DNA from: Marinobacter sp. MDS2
GTDB lineage: Bacteria > Pseudomonadota > Gammaproteobacteria > Pseudomonadales > Oleiphilaceae
Length of the DNA stretch: 64,000 bases
Direction: 5' to 3'
Assembly (NCBI RefSeq): GCF_030718085.1
Contig: NZ_JAVAJF010000001.1
Location: forward strand, 1,364,001 to 1,428,000
Part shown: positions 16,984 to 27,169 of the stretch, one piece after another
Layout of the letters: each line of letters opens with the position of its first letter
Position numbering within the stretch: position 1 is the stretch's first letter
Position numbers and translations under genes: made by a program
The notes under the pieces: generated by a model
The model's database searches: none
Told to the model about the DNA's origin: nothing
The model's input: only the letters and a program-made list of their open reading frames with translations

Positions 16984-18118
16984 TGACCACCCCCGTAAAG
17001 GTCTGATTAATGTGCATACCGTTGAATTGCTCCCCGTAGGTGTTGAATCCCACCACACGGTGCGCTTTGAGGAATTCGGAAACGGCGTCACTTTGGCCGG
17101 TCAGTTCGGCTTCGAGCCGGCGTAAAAAGCAGTCGCACCCCAGTGTCACCAGCGGTGTGCCGACCACCCGCTCGGAGGCTTCAATCTGGGTTCGTACACT
17201 GTCCAGGAGCGAACCCGGCGCCATGGCGGTCATCACAATGCCAGTCTCCACTGCGCAATAGAACGTGAGACTGCGATCAGGATTGACTCTCTGGATAGAG
17301 CGAACGAAATAGTTCCCGCCCACTCGAACGCCCAGGGGCCGCAGGGCAAACACCTTGCGGTCCAGTTGCTCCGGCGACACCCCGACCATCCGCGCATAAA
17401 CGTCGGCCGCAGGCTCTGCATTCAACTCATAGACGGTTCTGCTTTGCGGGCAGGCCCGGGTAACCACCAGCTTTTCATCCAGTGGCTCCATGTGGTGGGT
17501 GGAAAACACGCGAAAATCCAGCGGTGTATTCACCAGCATGACGGTGGCCGCCCCGCAGTGAAATTCACCATCGTAATAAACGTGGGTATCGGCCAGGCGT
17601 TCATCATCCCCCGCGGAACCGCCAAACTGAGGGATTGTGCCTAAAGCCGCGTTGAGGGTCGCTAGCACCAGCTCTTCCCGGCTGGAAAGCCCGTCCAGTA
17701 AGGTAATCGCGAAAGTATTACCCTTGACCGGCGCCAGGTTGGCATCCCGGCAGGTGGTCAGCATCTGGTCAATCACACCCTGGGCGTCCTGCAGGGTGAA
17801 TCGATCCAACTGCCGAATCAAAGCACAATCGATGGCGAAGTAACGGGCATCAAACCCGATGGCGCTGATGCAGCCCCGGTCGTATCCCTGCTCGGTAATC
17901 TCACCGGCCGAGGTGCAACCGTAGACACGCACACCAGAGAAGGCTTTCTGCAGAGCAGGGCCCAATTTCTGCAGGTCATATTCAACAGAGCAGAAGAACA
18001 GCACGCAACCCAGGTTGTCGTGCACAAGCCGCTTGGCAAGCTCTGCGGCGGCCAGCTCGGGCTTGCGGACGCTGGAACTGGCGACTCGCACTGCGGGTAA
18101 CTGACTGACTGGCTTCAT
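16958..18118 (-). CDS. FIST-domain sensory protein
   Basis: 386 residues from ATG 18118. FIST_N begins near residue 10 (VRVASSSVRKPELAAAELAKRL, with CTSAGEI at the first strand-loop) and FIST_C follows (DPLDEKLVVTRA-like region to GFNTYGEQFNGMHINQTF). FIST domains are thought to bind small ligands, perhaps amino acids, and to feed histidine kinases. The stop overlaps the hybrid kinase start, so the two are translated together and probably act as sensor plus kinase. An upstream start at 18229 with AAGGGGAA nearby is an alternative adding 37 residues. In P. putida a FIST protein also neighbours the ped regulators. Confidence 0.86.
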   Translation of the reverse strand: MKPVSQLPAVRVASSSVRKPELAAAELAKRLVHDNLGCVLFFCSVEYDLQKLGPALQKAFSGVRVYGCTSAGEITEQGYDRGCISAIGFDARYFAIDCALIRQLDRFTLQDAQGVIDQMLTTCRDANLAPVKGNTFAITLLDGLSSREELVLATLNAALGTIPQFGGSAGDDERLADTHVYYDGEFHCGAATVMLVNTPLDFRVFSTHHMEPLDEKLVVTRACPQSRTVYELNAEPAADVYARMVGVSPEQLDRKVFALRPLGVRVGGNYFVRSIQRVNPDRSLTFYCAVETGIVMTAMAPGSLLDSVRTQIEASERVVGTPLVTLGCDCFLRRLEAELTGQSDAVSEFLKAHRVVGFNTYGEQFNGMHINQTFTGVVIGQPEFST

Positions 18119-18373
18119 CGGTAGCCTGCTCGGAATACGGGAATCTGATACCGATTCTACGCCTCCTGAACCACCAGCCAATGCGACTTCAGTGCACTTT
18201 GTCGGCGCGCCAAATCTTCCGTAAGTCATTGATTATATTCCCCTTGAATCAATGTCCGGTGACGCAGCCAGGTTTTGGCAAGAGCAAACCGGCACTTTAG
18301 TCTGAGACGGCCATCGCAGGCGCACCGGCGTCCTGCCGGCTACCTGCAAGGCCATAGACAGGAGCGAAGCTCC

Positions 18374-19510
18374 TCAGAACATCACAACGGCACCCAATGC
18401 CAGAGTGTTGGCGTCTGCGGCTTTCACACCGGTAGACTTGGTTTCCTGCTCGAACATGTTGTATTCGGCCACCAGCTTGAAGTTGCTGTTGACGTCATGG
18501 AACACGGCCACAGAGGTGTTCTCGGTCTCGAAATTGCCCTGATCGGAATCGGTTTCACCGTAAGACAGCACAAAGCGGTTCGCCCCCAGGGTGTAGGAAG
18601 CCTGAACCAGGTAGCCATCAGCGTCTTCTTCAGAGGCCAGAGCCCCATCAGTAATCAGAACCGGCGCGTCGCCTTTGGAAGTGAAGCCTGAAGCGGTCAG
18701 GGACAGACCGGCCGCAGCCGCTTTCACACCATACCCAACACCACGACTATCTATTTTAGTGTTGGTAGTGGCGTTATCTGAGCGCTGGTGACGACCATTT
18801 ACCCACCCCGTCAGGGTCACACCGTTCAGATCGGCGCTGTAGGTCACTTCCGCTTCAAAACGCGGAGCAGATTGCTCACCTGTAGAGGTGACTTCGCCGT
18901 CACCATTTACCCCGCGCGCAGTGTCGGCCGGCTCAAAGATACCCGCCGCAACGTTCAGGCCACCCATATCCGGTGTGCGATAGGTGATCTGGGCGGAAGG
19001 GTTCGGGTAAGGATAACCAGTGCGGATATTGCCGAAAGACACGCCGCCTGTGGCTGCACCCGGAGAACCAAAACCCATCAGGATCTCATCCAGGAAGATA
19101 TTTGAACGGGCGTACAGGCCAAAGTCTTTACCAATCAGGACCTGACCAAAACTGCCATCCACCGTTGCATAAAGTTGACGCACATCGATTGCGGTATCGG
19201 TTGGCGACTCCAAACCATCATTGATAGTACTCCAGAACGAGGAACGCCCGCCCAATGTCAGGTCACCCATCTCCTTACTGAAATTGAAGCCGATGGTGTT
19301 CGGCAAAAAACCCATCTTGACGTCGGAATTGCGCACGTCAGCGACTTTGTCATCACGGTTCACGTAAAACGCATTGAAGTAGCCATCCACCGAAAAGCTG
19401 GTGCCGTCCTCATTGTACAGTTCAATGGCCGCATTGGCTCCGGCACTGGCTCCCATGGCCGCCATCATGGCAATGGCCAACCCTGACTTTCTGAAGTTGT
19501 TGTTTTTCAT
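18374..19510 (-). CDS. Outer-membrane porin (general Gram-negative type)
   Basis: 378 residues: signal peptide (about 1-27, ending GANA), then alternating beta-strands from FSVDGYFNAFYV through to a C-terminal Phe (LALGAVVMF), the signature used for outer-membrane insertion. Trimeric 16-strand porins of the Porin_4 family are about this length. An RGVNGDGE...RFEAEVTY segment resembles the usual loop region. It follows the FIST-kinase pair on the same strand with a 255-bp gap, so co-regulation is possible but not shown. Substrate is not predictable. Confidence 0.9.
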   Translation of the reverse strand: MKNNNFRKSGLAIAMMAAMGASAGANAAIELYNEDGTSFSVDGYFNAFYVNRDDKVADVRNSDVKMGFLPNTIGFNFSKEMGDLTLGGRSSFWSTINDGLESPTDTAIDVRQLYATVDGSFGQVLIGKDFGLYARSNIFLDEILMGFGSPGAATGGVSFGNIRTGYPYPNPSAQITYRTPDMGGLNVAAGIFEPADTARGVNGDGEVTSTGEQSAPRFEAEVTYSADLNGVTLTGWVNGRHQRSDNATTNTKIDSRGVGYGVKAAAAGLSLTASGFTSKGDAPVLITDGALASEEDADGYLVQASYTLGANRFVLSYGETDSDQGNFETENTSVAVFHDVNSNFKLVAEYNMFEQETKSTGVKAADANTLALGAVVMF

Positions 19511-19689
19511 ACATCCCCCGGTTGTTTTTTTGGAAATCTGGGATAAGAGGACCGGTTATCCGATCGCTCCAGGCGAGGCCTGACGCCTGATTTCCATGGT
19601 CGGTGATGCAACAACAGGGGGGAATGCTTCCAGGGAGCAGGTTTTCTGCTCATTTGGGAGGCATCTGAAATGAAACTTTGGAAGTACGA

Positions 19690-21081
19690 CTACGTGGAAA
19701 GACCACCCGGGAACTGGTCCAGTTCAGACAGGCAGTCATCAAGAAACTCATGAGGGTTGGCCAAAATGGCCTCGTCTGCCACGACACCAAACTGCACCTG
19801 ACCGGCGTAGCTGACGATACTCACACCCAACCCGATATCGCCGGCCTGGGGCACCCAAAACATCTGCTCTTTAATCGCGCAACCGGCGAGGTATCGAGTT
19901 TCAGGCGTGCCGTGGACGTTGGATACCACGGCAGACGCTTTACGAAAAAACAAATCCGCCAGAGGTTTTCTTCCAACTTCCGGCAATAACGGTGCGCAAG
20001 CCGTTAGCCCCCAGGCGAGGCCCGGTTGAATGCTTTTTTTGAGCTTTCGGGTTTCATGCTTCACGCGGAACAAGCGCTCCAGCGCGCTCTCCCCGTCCAC
20101 CGGCAAAGGTACGAAGACTGTACCAAAGCAATTACCGAGTTCACCGTCCTCCGGTTTGATGCCTTTGGGCATCTGAACGCGAATATCCACAGGCACCGCC
20201 GCATGCATCACCGCATCGTTCAGTTGTTCCGGCGTCAAGCCAAGCTTGGGGCGAACAGCGGCAGCCACACAGGCCAATAACACATCGTTAATGGTGGTAT
20301 GGGTGCTTTTCGCGATCTTTCGGAAGCGTTCCAATTCAACCGGTGCCGACCAACTGCAGCTTCGACGTCCAAGCAGCGGTTGTTTAAGGTCCGACGGGGT
20401 TTCTTCTTCCTCGATCAGAAATTCACTGATCTTATGCACCAAACGTGCACCACTCTGTACCGCCTTGCCCACCTGTTTTTGCGCCGAGCCAGAACTCCCA
20501 CTCGAACGGGGTGCAGCTGTAGCACCTAGCTGAGCCAGCATCGAACCCAGCCACTGCTGTGCGGTTTCCGTCCATTGACCAAGCTTTGGCACTTCCGGAG
20601 CGCCGTATAGGGCCGGGTATTGTCGAGGTGAAGATGGACACAACTGGTCGAAGACACCTAAAAGTGACAGGCCATCGGCGTAACAATGATGAATCCGCAA
20701 CAACAGCGCTGCCCCACCCTCGGCGTTGGGCGCGAGCCAGAACTTCCAAAGCGGGCGATACAGCGGCACAGGATCATTCAAACGGGCCGACACCCAGTGT
20801 TTTAACTGAGTCTGATTAAATCGATCCTGCACAATATCCAGATGACGAGCAGGGTTGAAGGTGGGATCTTCCTGCCAATACCAAGTGGGAGCTCGCCACA
20901 CAGGGCGGTATCGAAAACGCTCCCAAGCTACCCAATAAACACTCAGAAACTCCCGAAAGCGGGCTGCCGTAAGGCCTTCAACCCGAAGCATGACCGTGAT
21001 GGTCATGGGGTTGTCTGGCTGCTCCAAAGCCAGCCAGGCCGAATCCGAAGGCAGCATTAAATGCGATTGCTCTTGGCTCAA
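19690..21081 (-). CDS. Wax ester synthase / diacylglycerol acyltransferase family protein (WS/DGAT)
   Basis: 463 residues, the normal length. The catalytic motif HHxxxDG appears as HHCYADG at 131-137; the PLWKFWL region before it and ILDDCLSELDQ at the end fit the family. Such enzymes esterify fatty alcohols or diacylglycerol with acyl-CoA and make neutral-lipid inclusions, a known trait of Marinobacter. The motif here differs from the common HHALVDG form, so activity and substrate may differ from the characterised Marinobacter enzymes. The C-terminal WES_acyltransf region is present (AVVSNVHGTPETRYLAGC). Confidence 0.9.
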   Translation of the reverse strand: MSQEQSHLMLPSDSAWLALEQPDNPMTITVMLRVEGLTAARFREFLSVYWVAWERFRYRPVWRAPTWYWQEDPTFNPARHLDIVQDRFNQTQLKHWVSARLNDPVPLYRPLWKFWLAPNAEGGAALLLRIHHCYADGLSLLGVFDQLCPSSPRQYPALYGAPEVPKLGQWTETAQQWLGSMLAQLGATAAPRSSGSSGSAQKQVGKAVQSGARLVHKISEFLIEEEETPSDLKQPLLGRRSCSWSAPVELERFRKIAKSTHTTINDVLLACVAAAVRPKLGLTPEQLNDAVMHAAVPVDIRVQMPKGIKPEDGELGNCFGTVFVPLPVDGESALERLFRVKHETRKLKKSIQPGLAWGLTACAPLLPEVGRKPLADLFFRKASAVVSNVHGTPETRYLAGCAIKEQMFWVPQAGDIGLGVSIVSYAGQVQFGVVADEAILANPHEFLDDCLSELDQFPGGLST

Positions 21082-21388
21082 ACCTGAAGTTCCCCGATGG
21101 CTGTCTTATTATTGCGAGCTCTGCATTGTGCCAGAGTCAGGGTACCGTCTCCATATTCTAACCACCTCACACAATTACAAAAAGTTACGTTACTCTATGG
21201 TTTCGCTCTATACTGGACATATCGCTTAGTGCGATTGTTGTACAAACGACAAGCAAACACTCGCTTGGCCCAAATTCTTCATTTGTGTGGGCAGACGGGC
21301 AATTCCACACATAGAGCATTCGAGCTACAACTGGAACACAAGCTACGAATAATCCAATAACAAGTAGCTGTGCCGGGAGAAACAAACT
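21082..21388. other. 307-bp intergenic region
   Basis: AT-richer gap between the divergent acyltransferase and hydrolase genes. I see no open frame with a ribosome site, hairpin terminator or repeat. TATACT near 21210 could be a -10 element, but no convincing -35 accompanies it. It presumably carries both promoters. Confidence 0.4.
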
Positions 21389-22312
21389 ATGAAAGCCAGT
21401 CACATTCGCAAGCTGATTAAACCGATCGATATCGCATACTCCGAGATGTTCTCGGGCCACGTCTACCGAGTCGGCAAAGGTGCGGTTTCCACCCGCAACC
21501 ACAGCAGCACCGCAGAGCACACCGTTATCGGCGTGCACGGCTTTCTGGAAAATCATTGTTACTTCACGCAAACCTATGATGCGCCCACCACCGAGCTCAT
21601 TCTGCTTACCTGCAGCAATTACCACATTCCAGTTAACGGTGTGACACCCGAGCAGGCAGAATGGGAAGTCCCCATCAAGTTTCTCGAAGGCACCATCGAC
21701 TACGATGCCTGCATTCTGAACCAGGCTCTGCAAAATCTACCCACAACCCGAAACATTCGCCTGCACGGGCACTCCCGCGGCGGCGCCGTGATTCTGGAAG
21801 CGATTCGCCAGCGGCCCGAACTTTACGAGGATGTTGAAGTTGTTCTGGAAGCGCCGGTTCTGCCTCAAGGCAAGCTACACGCGTTGGTGACAACGCTGCT
21901 GGAACCTGTCAGCCATGGCATGTGGCCCTGGATCATCCGGTTAATCAACAGCGCTCCGCAATCGGCTTACGGGCAGACCTTTTTTGGCAAGATGAACCCG
22001 CGTAAACGCCAGCTGCTGGGCAAACTGTTCTGTGCCACGAAAGATCACCTGACCATTGTGCGTAACATTGAAGACATCATGGAATGGATGGATCGTACAG
22101 ACTGCTCGGTGTATCAGCACATCCGTTACGGTACCTTCCTGATTCCGGCCACCGACCGCATCCTCGACCGCACCGCTATGCTGGCCAGCGCCAAAACCAG
22201 CCCGACCACCATGCGCATTGTCGAAACCGCGGCCCCCAGCCACTTCGTCACCCTCGACAGCGTTGAGTGGCTGCCTGACTTCGAGCCGTTTCCCAACACG
22301 GCCCAAGGCTGA
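21389..22312 (+). CDS. Alpha/beta hydrolase family protein
   Basis: 307 residues, no signal peptide. Strand-loop VIGVHGFLENHCYF at about 47-60 supplies the oxyanion region, and GHSRGG with nucleophile Ser129 is the nucleophile elbow. A likely catalytic Asp lies in LIPATDRIL and the His in AAPSHFVTL. Substrate unknown; genes around it concern acyl esters and PHA granules, so a lipid ester is possible (inference). GGGAGAAACAAACT precedes the ATG. Confidence 0.8.
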   Translation: MKASHIRKLIKPIDIAYSEMFSGHVYRVGKGAVSTRNHSSTAEHTVIGVHGFLENHCYFTQTYDAPTTELILLTCSNYHIPVNGVTPEQAEWEVPIKFLEGTIDYDACILNQALQNLPTTRNIRLHGHSRGGAVILEAIRQRPELYEDVEVVLEAPVLPQGKLHALVTTLLEPVSHGMWPWIIRLINSAPQSAYGQTFFGKMNPRKRQLLGKLFCATKDHLTIVRNIEDIMEWMDRTDCSVYQHIRYGTFLIPATDRILDRTAMLASAKTSPTTMRIVETAAPSHFVTLDSVEWLPDFEPFPNTAQG

Positions 22313-22396
22313 ACTATAGCCGCATGCCGCGGGTGCACCCGTGGCACGGCTTCGCTAAACTGAGCGTTTTCAAGTTCAGCTTAGTGGAGCTCTGGC

Positions 22397-23146
22397 ATGT
22401 ATCGTGACCGCCTGATCACAACCGAAGTGCATACGGAAAATGCGCGCAGGCTTAAACGCTTACTGCTCGAATACCACGATTTCCGTCAGCTCAAATTCAG
22501 CCATCCGCTGCAAGACGACACCCTCAAGCTCGCGGATTGGCAAGCCGAACGTCTGAAAACCACCCACTTGGATCTGTACCAACACCCGGGCTACCACAAC
22601 GGGCTGGAATTCCTGCTGTCTGACCTGTACGCACCGGCCGGCATGACCCGGCGCGATGACAACGTAGACCGGATTTTTCCGAAGATGGTGAAGTGGCTGC
22701 CCGATCACCTGCTCGCTACTTTCGCCGGGTTGGTGGAACTGAACCTGGTCACCCAAAGCCTCGATCTGGAGCTCGCCGAGTGGTTTCACCAGAATGGCCG
22801 GGGCACCGCGAACATAAGTGCGCACGACTGGTGTGAAGGCTACCGCGCCAGCGACCAGCTGCCGATTCGCAAACGCCAGCTGGAATTGGTCTCGATCACC
22901 GGCCAGCAGATGGACCGCTATGTGCGTAACCGGAGCTTGGGCTGGTTGCTGTCGATGACCCGGGGGGCTGCGGAAAGAGCCGAGCTGGCCGACCTGCACG
23001 GCTTTATTCACCGTGGCTACACGGCGTTCCGGAAAATGGACAAGGTCGATGTGCTGATCGAGCGATTGATCAGCCGGGAACAACGGGTGATGGATAATAT
23101 ACTGGCAGGCCACCCGGAGCCCTTTTCGCTGTCGGATGACCTGTAA
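22397..23146 (+). CDS. FFLEELY-motif family protein, function unknown
   Basis: 249 residues, soluble and rich in charged helices. The stretch LEFLLSDLYAPAGMTRRDDNVDRIFPKMVKWLP near 70-105 corresponds to the FFLEELY motif that names a pseudomonad family of unknown role. A long C-terminal helical part ends ISREQRVMDNILAGHPEPFSL. It follows the hydrolase with an 84-bp gap and converges on the PHA-system gene 6 bp away. No catalytic residues stand out. Confidence 0.7.
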   Translation: MYRDRLITTEVHTENARRLKRLLLEYHDFRQLKFSHPLQDDTLKLADWQAERLKTTHLDLYQHPGYHNGLEFLLSDLYAPAGMTRRDDNVDRIFPKMVKWLPDHLLATFAGLVELNLVTQSLDLELAEWFHQNGRGTANISAHDWCEGYRASDQLPIRKRQLELVSITGQQMDRYVRNRSLGWLLSMTRGAAERAELADLHGFIHRGYTAFRKMDKVDVLIERLISREQRVMDNILAGHPEPFSLSDDL

Positions 23147-23152
23147 TCAGGC

Positions 23153-23431
23153 TTAGGCCTTGGTGATCTGGTCCAGCTGAGCGTGAATTTCCTGCTCGAT
23201 GCGGGATTTAAAGGGCCGGAGCATCAGCCCCAACTCCAGATGAATATGCAGATCAGATTCCGCGATGTTGAGCTGGCCTTTCACGCCACTGCGCTTGAAC
23301 TTCAGCTGATCGCCTTCCCACAGATAGTTCACATCAAATTTCTGCGACAGATCTTTGGCCAGAGTTTCAGCCGCATTGCGGGCGTGTTCTTTGTCCAGTT
23401 CGTGAGCACGGTGGATATCGATAACAGACAT
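23153..23431 (-). CDS. Polyhydroxyalkanoic acid system family protein
   Basis: 92 residues (PHA_gran_rgn family, PF09650/TIGR02610), recognised from VIDIHRAHELDKEHARNAAETLAKDLSQKF, YLWEGDQLKFKRSGVKGQL and LGLMLRPFKSRIEQEI. Members lie near ubiE and phasin genes in pseudomonads and are linked to PHA granules, with mechanism unclear. Here no phaC, phaF or phaI is seen in the window. Divergent from ubiE. Confidence 0.85.
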   Translation of the reverse strand: MSVIDIHRAHELDKEHARNAAETLAKDLSQKFDVNYLWEGDQLKFKRSGVKGQLNIAESDLHIHLELGLMLRPFKSRIEQEIHAQLDQITKA

Positions 23432-23547
23432 GAATCAGTTTTCTCAGCTATTTGGAAACGGTTTTACAGTGTAAGCCGGTAATAAACTTGTAGCCAACAC
23501 CTCAACCGTTAGAATACAGCATTCAGATTCTGACAGGACAATCTCCC

Positions 23548-24330
23548 ATGAGCGAGCAACAAACGCCAGGCACCCCCGGCGACAGCCAGGACGAAGTGAC
23601 CCATTTCGGTTTCCGGAACGTGCCGAAGAGCCAGAAAGCAAGCCAGGTGGCCGAGGTTTTCCACAGCGTCGCGGGCAAGTACGACCTCATGAACGACTTG
23701 ATGTCTATGGGCATCCACCGCTTGTGGAAACGCTTCACCATTGAGCTGAGCGGTGTTCGCCCCGGCCATCAGGTGCTCGACATTGCCGGCGGCACCGGCG
23801 ACCTGACCATGAAGTTCTCCGATTTGGTCGGGCCATCCGGCAAAGTGGTTCTGGCCGATATTAACGCGTCCATGCTGCAAGTGGGCCGCAGCCGCCTGAC
23901 CGATCGTGGCTACGCCGGCAACATCGAGTACGTTCAGGCCGATGCCGAGCATCTGCCGTTCCCGGACAACAGCTTCAACGCCGTATCCATCGCCTTCGGC
24001 CTGCGCAACGTCACCGACAAAGATCAGGCCTTGCGCGACATGACCCGCGCCCTGAAGCCCGGCGGCAAATTGATGGTGCTGGAATTCTCCAAGCCCACCA
24101 ACCCGCTGCTGAGCAAAGCTTACGACACATACTCCTTCAGCGCTCTGCCGCTAATGGGCCAGTTATTTGCCGGCGACAGCGAAAGCTACAAGTATCTGGC
24201 GGAGTCCATCCGCATGCATCCGGATCAGGATACTCTGAAGGGCATGATGGAAGACGCCGGCCTGGTGAACTGCAAGTACTACAACATGACCGGCGGCATT
24301 GTCGCACTGCACGTAGGAATCAAGCCCTGA
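23548..24330 (+). CDS. ubiE: Ubiquinone/menaquinone C-methyltransferase UbiE
   Basis: 260 residues. SAM-binding motif I is [14 protein letters not shown], preceded by [26 protein letters not shown] and followed by [16 protein letters not shown], all classic for UbiE. It methylates the ring carbon of the ubiquinone precursor (and demethylmenaquinol where present). Its stop overlaps the ubiJ ATG (TGATG), and ubiJ overlaps ubiB, forming the conserved ubiEJB operon. The start follows GGACAATCTCCC. Confidence 0.97.
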   Translation: MSEQQTPGTPGDSQDEVTHFGFRNVPKSQKASQVAEVFHSVAGKYDLMNDLMSMGIHRLWKRFTIELSGVRPGHQVLDIAGGTGDLTMKFSDLVGPSGKVVLADINASMLQVGRSRLTDRGYAGNIEYVQADAEHLPFPDNSFNAVSIAFGLRNVTDKDQALRDMTRALKPGGKLMVLEFSKPTNPLLSKAYDTYSFSALPLMGQLFAGDSESYKYLAESIRMHPDQDTLKGMMEDAGLVNCKYYNMTGGIVALHVGIKP

Positions 24331-24971
24331 TGTTCCCGGGCCCCACGCTGTTGTCTGCGGCCAGCGCCATTGTCGAGACGGCCTTAAGCCGGGCGTTGGC
24401 ACTGGACCCCAGCGGTCGTGATGCGTTGTTGAGGGCTTTGGCCGGGCCCGTGCAATTCAACATCACCGCCCCGTTCGCCACCAGCTGGACCTTGGCCCGG
24501 GTTGGTGACCAAGTGCAGGTGCGCAGCCAATCGGATGACCAAGCCGTGCTCAGCATTTCCGGCAAACCGGTAGCTTTTGCAGCCCTGGCACTGGGCGACG
24601 ATCGGGTATTCGCAGACGAGCGGCTTCAAGTGGCCGGTGACACCGCTCTGGCGCATCAACTGCAACGCGCTCTGGACCAGCTTCAACCCGATTGGGAAGC
24701 CGCTTTGGCCCGACACATTGGCGACGTGCCGGCGCACCTTCTGGGCAAAAGCATCCGCAACGCGGTGCAGTGGAGCCGAAACGCGTTCCACACCATGAAC
24801 GCCAACGTTGAAGAATACCTCCACGAAGAAAGCCGCGCTCTGCCCGGGCGCCGTGAACTGGAAGCCACGTTTCAGGACATCGACGAGCTCAACTTGCGCG
24901 CCGAACGTCTCGAGGCCCGCCTGAACCAACTGGAAATGTCTGGTAGCGATACCAATACGGAGAACCTGTGA
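24330..24971 (+). CDS. ubiJ: Ubiquinone biosynthesis accessory factor UbiJ (SCP2 domain)
   Basis: 213 residues. An N-terminal SCP2 lipid-binding domain (about 15-115: [42 protein letters not shown]) is followed by a helical tail with a coiled coil ([18 protein letters not shown]). It is part of the cytoplasmic Ubi complex that presents ubiquinone intermediates. Coupled by one-base overlap to ubiE and four-base overlap to ubiB. Confidence 0.92.
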   Translation: MFPGPTLLSAASAIVETALSRALALDPSGRDALLRALAGPVQFNITAPFATSWTLARVGDQVQVRSQSDDQAVLSISGKPVAFAALALGDDRVFADERLQVAGDTALAHQLQRALDQLQPDWEAALARHIGDVPAHLLGKSIRNAVQWSRNAFHTMNANVEEYLHEESRALPGRRELEATFQDIDELNLRAERLEARLNQLEMSGSDTNTENL

Positions 24972-26611
24972 CACGCCTGCAACGCCTGTTCCGAATTGCC
25001 TGGGTATTTTGCCGCTACCGGCTCGACACTTTTCTGCCCTTGGCGGAGCTGCCTGCGCCTCTGAAAATCTTCTTTCTACTGGCCCCCTGGCACCTGTTTC
25101 CGCAACCCAAGCTGAGCCGCGGCGATCGTTTGCGCCTGGCGCTGGAAGAATTGGGGCCCGTATTTGTCAAATTCGGCCAAATCCTTTCTACCCGGCGTGA
25201 CCTGCTGCCGGATGACATGGCCGCATCCCTGAAACAGCTGCAGGACCGAGTGCCCCCGTTCCCCAGTGACCAGGCCCGGAGCATCATCGAAAGCTCGCTC
25301 GGAGCCCCGGTGTCGGAACTCTTTGCCGAATTCGGTCCAGATCCCATGGCCTCCGCCTCGGTGGCACAGGTACACCCGGCAACCTTACGCAACGGCCAGA
25401 AAGTGGTGGTCAAAGTGCTTCGACCGGGCATCGAAAAGGTCATTCGTCAGGACCTGGCGCTGATGTACATGATGGCCGGCTTGCTGGAAAAGTACTGGTC
25501 CGAAGGCAAGCGCCTGCACCCGGTCGAGGTAGTTGCCGATTACGACGCCACCATCCACGACGAACTGGACCTGCAGCGGGAAGCCGCCAACGCCAGCCAG
25601 TTGCGCCGCAACTTTGAGAATTCACCGCTGATCTACATCCCGTTTATTGATTGGGACTACACCAGTAAATCCGTACTGGTGATGGAACGCATCCACGGCA
25701 TCCCCATCGCCGATGTCGAATCTCTGAAAGCCGCCGGCGTGAACATGAAAGTGCTGGCCGAAAAGGGTGTGGAAATTTTCTTTACCCAGGTATTCCGTGA
25801 CAGCTTTTTCCACGCCGACATGCACCCGGGCAACATTTTCGTCGACGTATCCAACCCGTCGGATCCGAAATACATCGCCATCGACTTCGGCATCGTCGGC
25901 ACTCTGGCGCCGGACGACCAGAGTTATCTGGCCCGTAACCTGCTCGCCTTTTTCCGCCGCGACTACCGGCAGGTTGCCCAGCTGCACATCCAGTCCGGCT
26001 GGGTACCGCCGGAAACCCGCATTAACGAATTCGAAGCGGCGATTCGCACCGTGTGCGAACCTATTTTTGAAAAGCCGCTCAAAGACATCTCGTTCGGGCA
26101 TTTTCTGCTGCGCTTGTTCCAGACCGCTCGGCGCTTCGATATGGAAGTCCAGCCCCAGCTGGTTCTGCTGCAAAAAACCCTGCTCAACGTCGAGGGGCTT
26201 GGTCGCCAACTGTATCCGGATCTTGATCTGTGGAGCACCGCACAGCCGTTTCTGGAAAACTGGATGCGTAAGCGCATCGGCCCGTCAGGCCTGATTAAAT
26301 CCTTGCAGACACACTTACCGTCCTGGCTGGAGCAATCGCCGGAAATGCCGCAGCTGGTTCACGATGCGTTACTGCAACTGCGAAGCGCCGGCCCGACCGA
26401 GCAACAGAATCAGGATACTTTGGCGTTGCTGCGCGAACAGCAGCGCAAAACCGACCGCCGCTGGCGCCGGGGCATCATCGCGCTGGCACTGGTAGGTGTT
26501 GCCATCGCCGGAACCCAGCCGGGCGCGACCGAATGGGCGCAGAATGTGCCGCTGTGGTCGTGGGCGCTGTTTGCCGGCGCGGGTGCGCTGGTGCTTCGGG
26601 GTAGCCGTTAA
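24968..26611 (+). CDS. ubiB: UbiB, ATPase/kinase-like ubiquinone biosynthesis protein
   Basis: 547 residues, the usual size. It starts at GTG 24968 overlapping ubiJ (GTGA). KxGQ motif in [16 protein letters not shown], the alanine-type loop ASVAQVHPA, then [11 protein letters not shown] (catalytic) and [10 protein letters not shown] (metal-binding DFG). Two C-terminal membrane helices ([30 protein letters not shown]) anchor it. UbiB/ADCK proteins have an atypical kinase fold with ATPase activity needed for ubiquinone synthesis. Confidence 0.97.
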   Translation: MTRLQRLFRIAWVFCRYRLDTFLPLAELPAPLKIFFLLAPWHLFPQPKLSRGDRLRLALEELGPVFVKFGQILSTRRDLLPDDMAASLKQLQDRVPPFPSDQARSIIESSLGAPVSELFAEFGPDPMASASVAQVHPATLRNGQKVVVKVLRPGIEKVIRQDLALMYMMAGLLEKYWSEGKRLHPVEVVADYDATIHDELDLQREAANASQLRRNFENSPLIYIPFIDWDYTSKSVLVMERIHGIPIADVESLKAAGVNMKVLAEKGVEIFFTQVFRDSFFHADMHPGNIFVDVSNPSDPKYIAIDFGIVGTLAPDDQSYLARNLLAFFRRDYRQVAQLHIQSGWVPPETRINEFEAAIRTVCEPIFEKPLKDISFGHFLLRLFQTARRFDMEVQPQLVLLQKTLLNVEGLGRQLYPDLDLWSTAQPFLENWMRKRIGPSGLIKSLQTHLPSWLEQSPEMPQLVHDALLQLRSAGPTEQQNQDTLALLREQQRKTDRRWRRGIIALALVGVAIAGTQPGATEWAQNVPLWSWALFAGAGALVLRGSR

Positions 26612-26643
26612 TCATGACCATCACCGTCAACCGCTGAGCCGAC

Positions 26644-27108
26644 ATGGATACCCAAACCCATTTTTCGCCCTGTGGACGCTACCGTTATGCCCTCAGCCGG
26701 ATCTGGGAGGCCGGCAAGCCGAGCGTCATGGTTATCGGCCTGAACCCTTCACTAACCGACGACAACCCCACTATTACCCGCTGCACCAATTTCGCTAAAA
26801 GCTGGGGCTTTGGCGGTGTTCACGTCACCAACCTGTTCGCCTTTCGCGCCGCCACGCCCGACGAGCTGATCGTGGCCCCGGCACCCGTCGGCGATGAAAA
26901 CGACAACTGGTTGACTCACCTGGCAAAGTCATCGAAATTAACGGTTGCAGCCTGGGGAAATTACGGCAGTCACAAGGGGCGCTCGGAAGAGGTTAAACGC
27001 CTGTTACCTGACCTTCACTGTATCCGAATGAATAAATCAGGCGAACCGGCCCACCCTCTGTACTTGAAGGCCAGTCTTATGCCTGTAAAACTACCTGTGC
27101 AAGCTTGA
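26644..27108 (+). CDS. DUF1643 family protein
   Basis: 154 residues. The family is recognised from RYALSRIWEAGKPSVMVIGLNPSLTDDNPTITRC, VTNLFAFRAATP and the C-terminal HPLYLKASLMP. The role is unknown; a nucleotide- or DNA-glycosylase-like fold has been suggested for related proteins (inference). It lies between ubiB and hisI, 32 bp after ubiB. Confidence 0.82.
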   Translation: MDTQTHFSPCGRYRYALSRIWEAGKPSVMVIGLNPSLTDDNPTITRCTNFAKSWGFGGVHVTNLFAFRAATPDELIVAPAPVGDENDNWLTHLAKSSKLTVAAWGNYGSHKGRSEEVKRLLPDLHCIRMNKSGEPAHPLYLKASLMPVKLPVQA

Positions 27109-27169
27109 TGATGCGGGTTGAATCTCATGCCCTTCGCCCTTGCACCTACCCTGTTCAGGATTCATCGAA

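Noticed and set aside
22320..22400. GC-rich hairpin GGGTGCACCC after the alpha/beta hydrolase gene as a terminator
   Set aside because: Short palindrome with no T-run.
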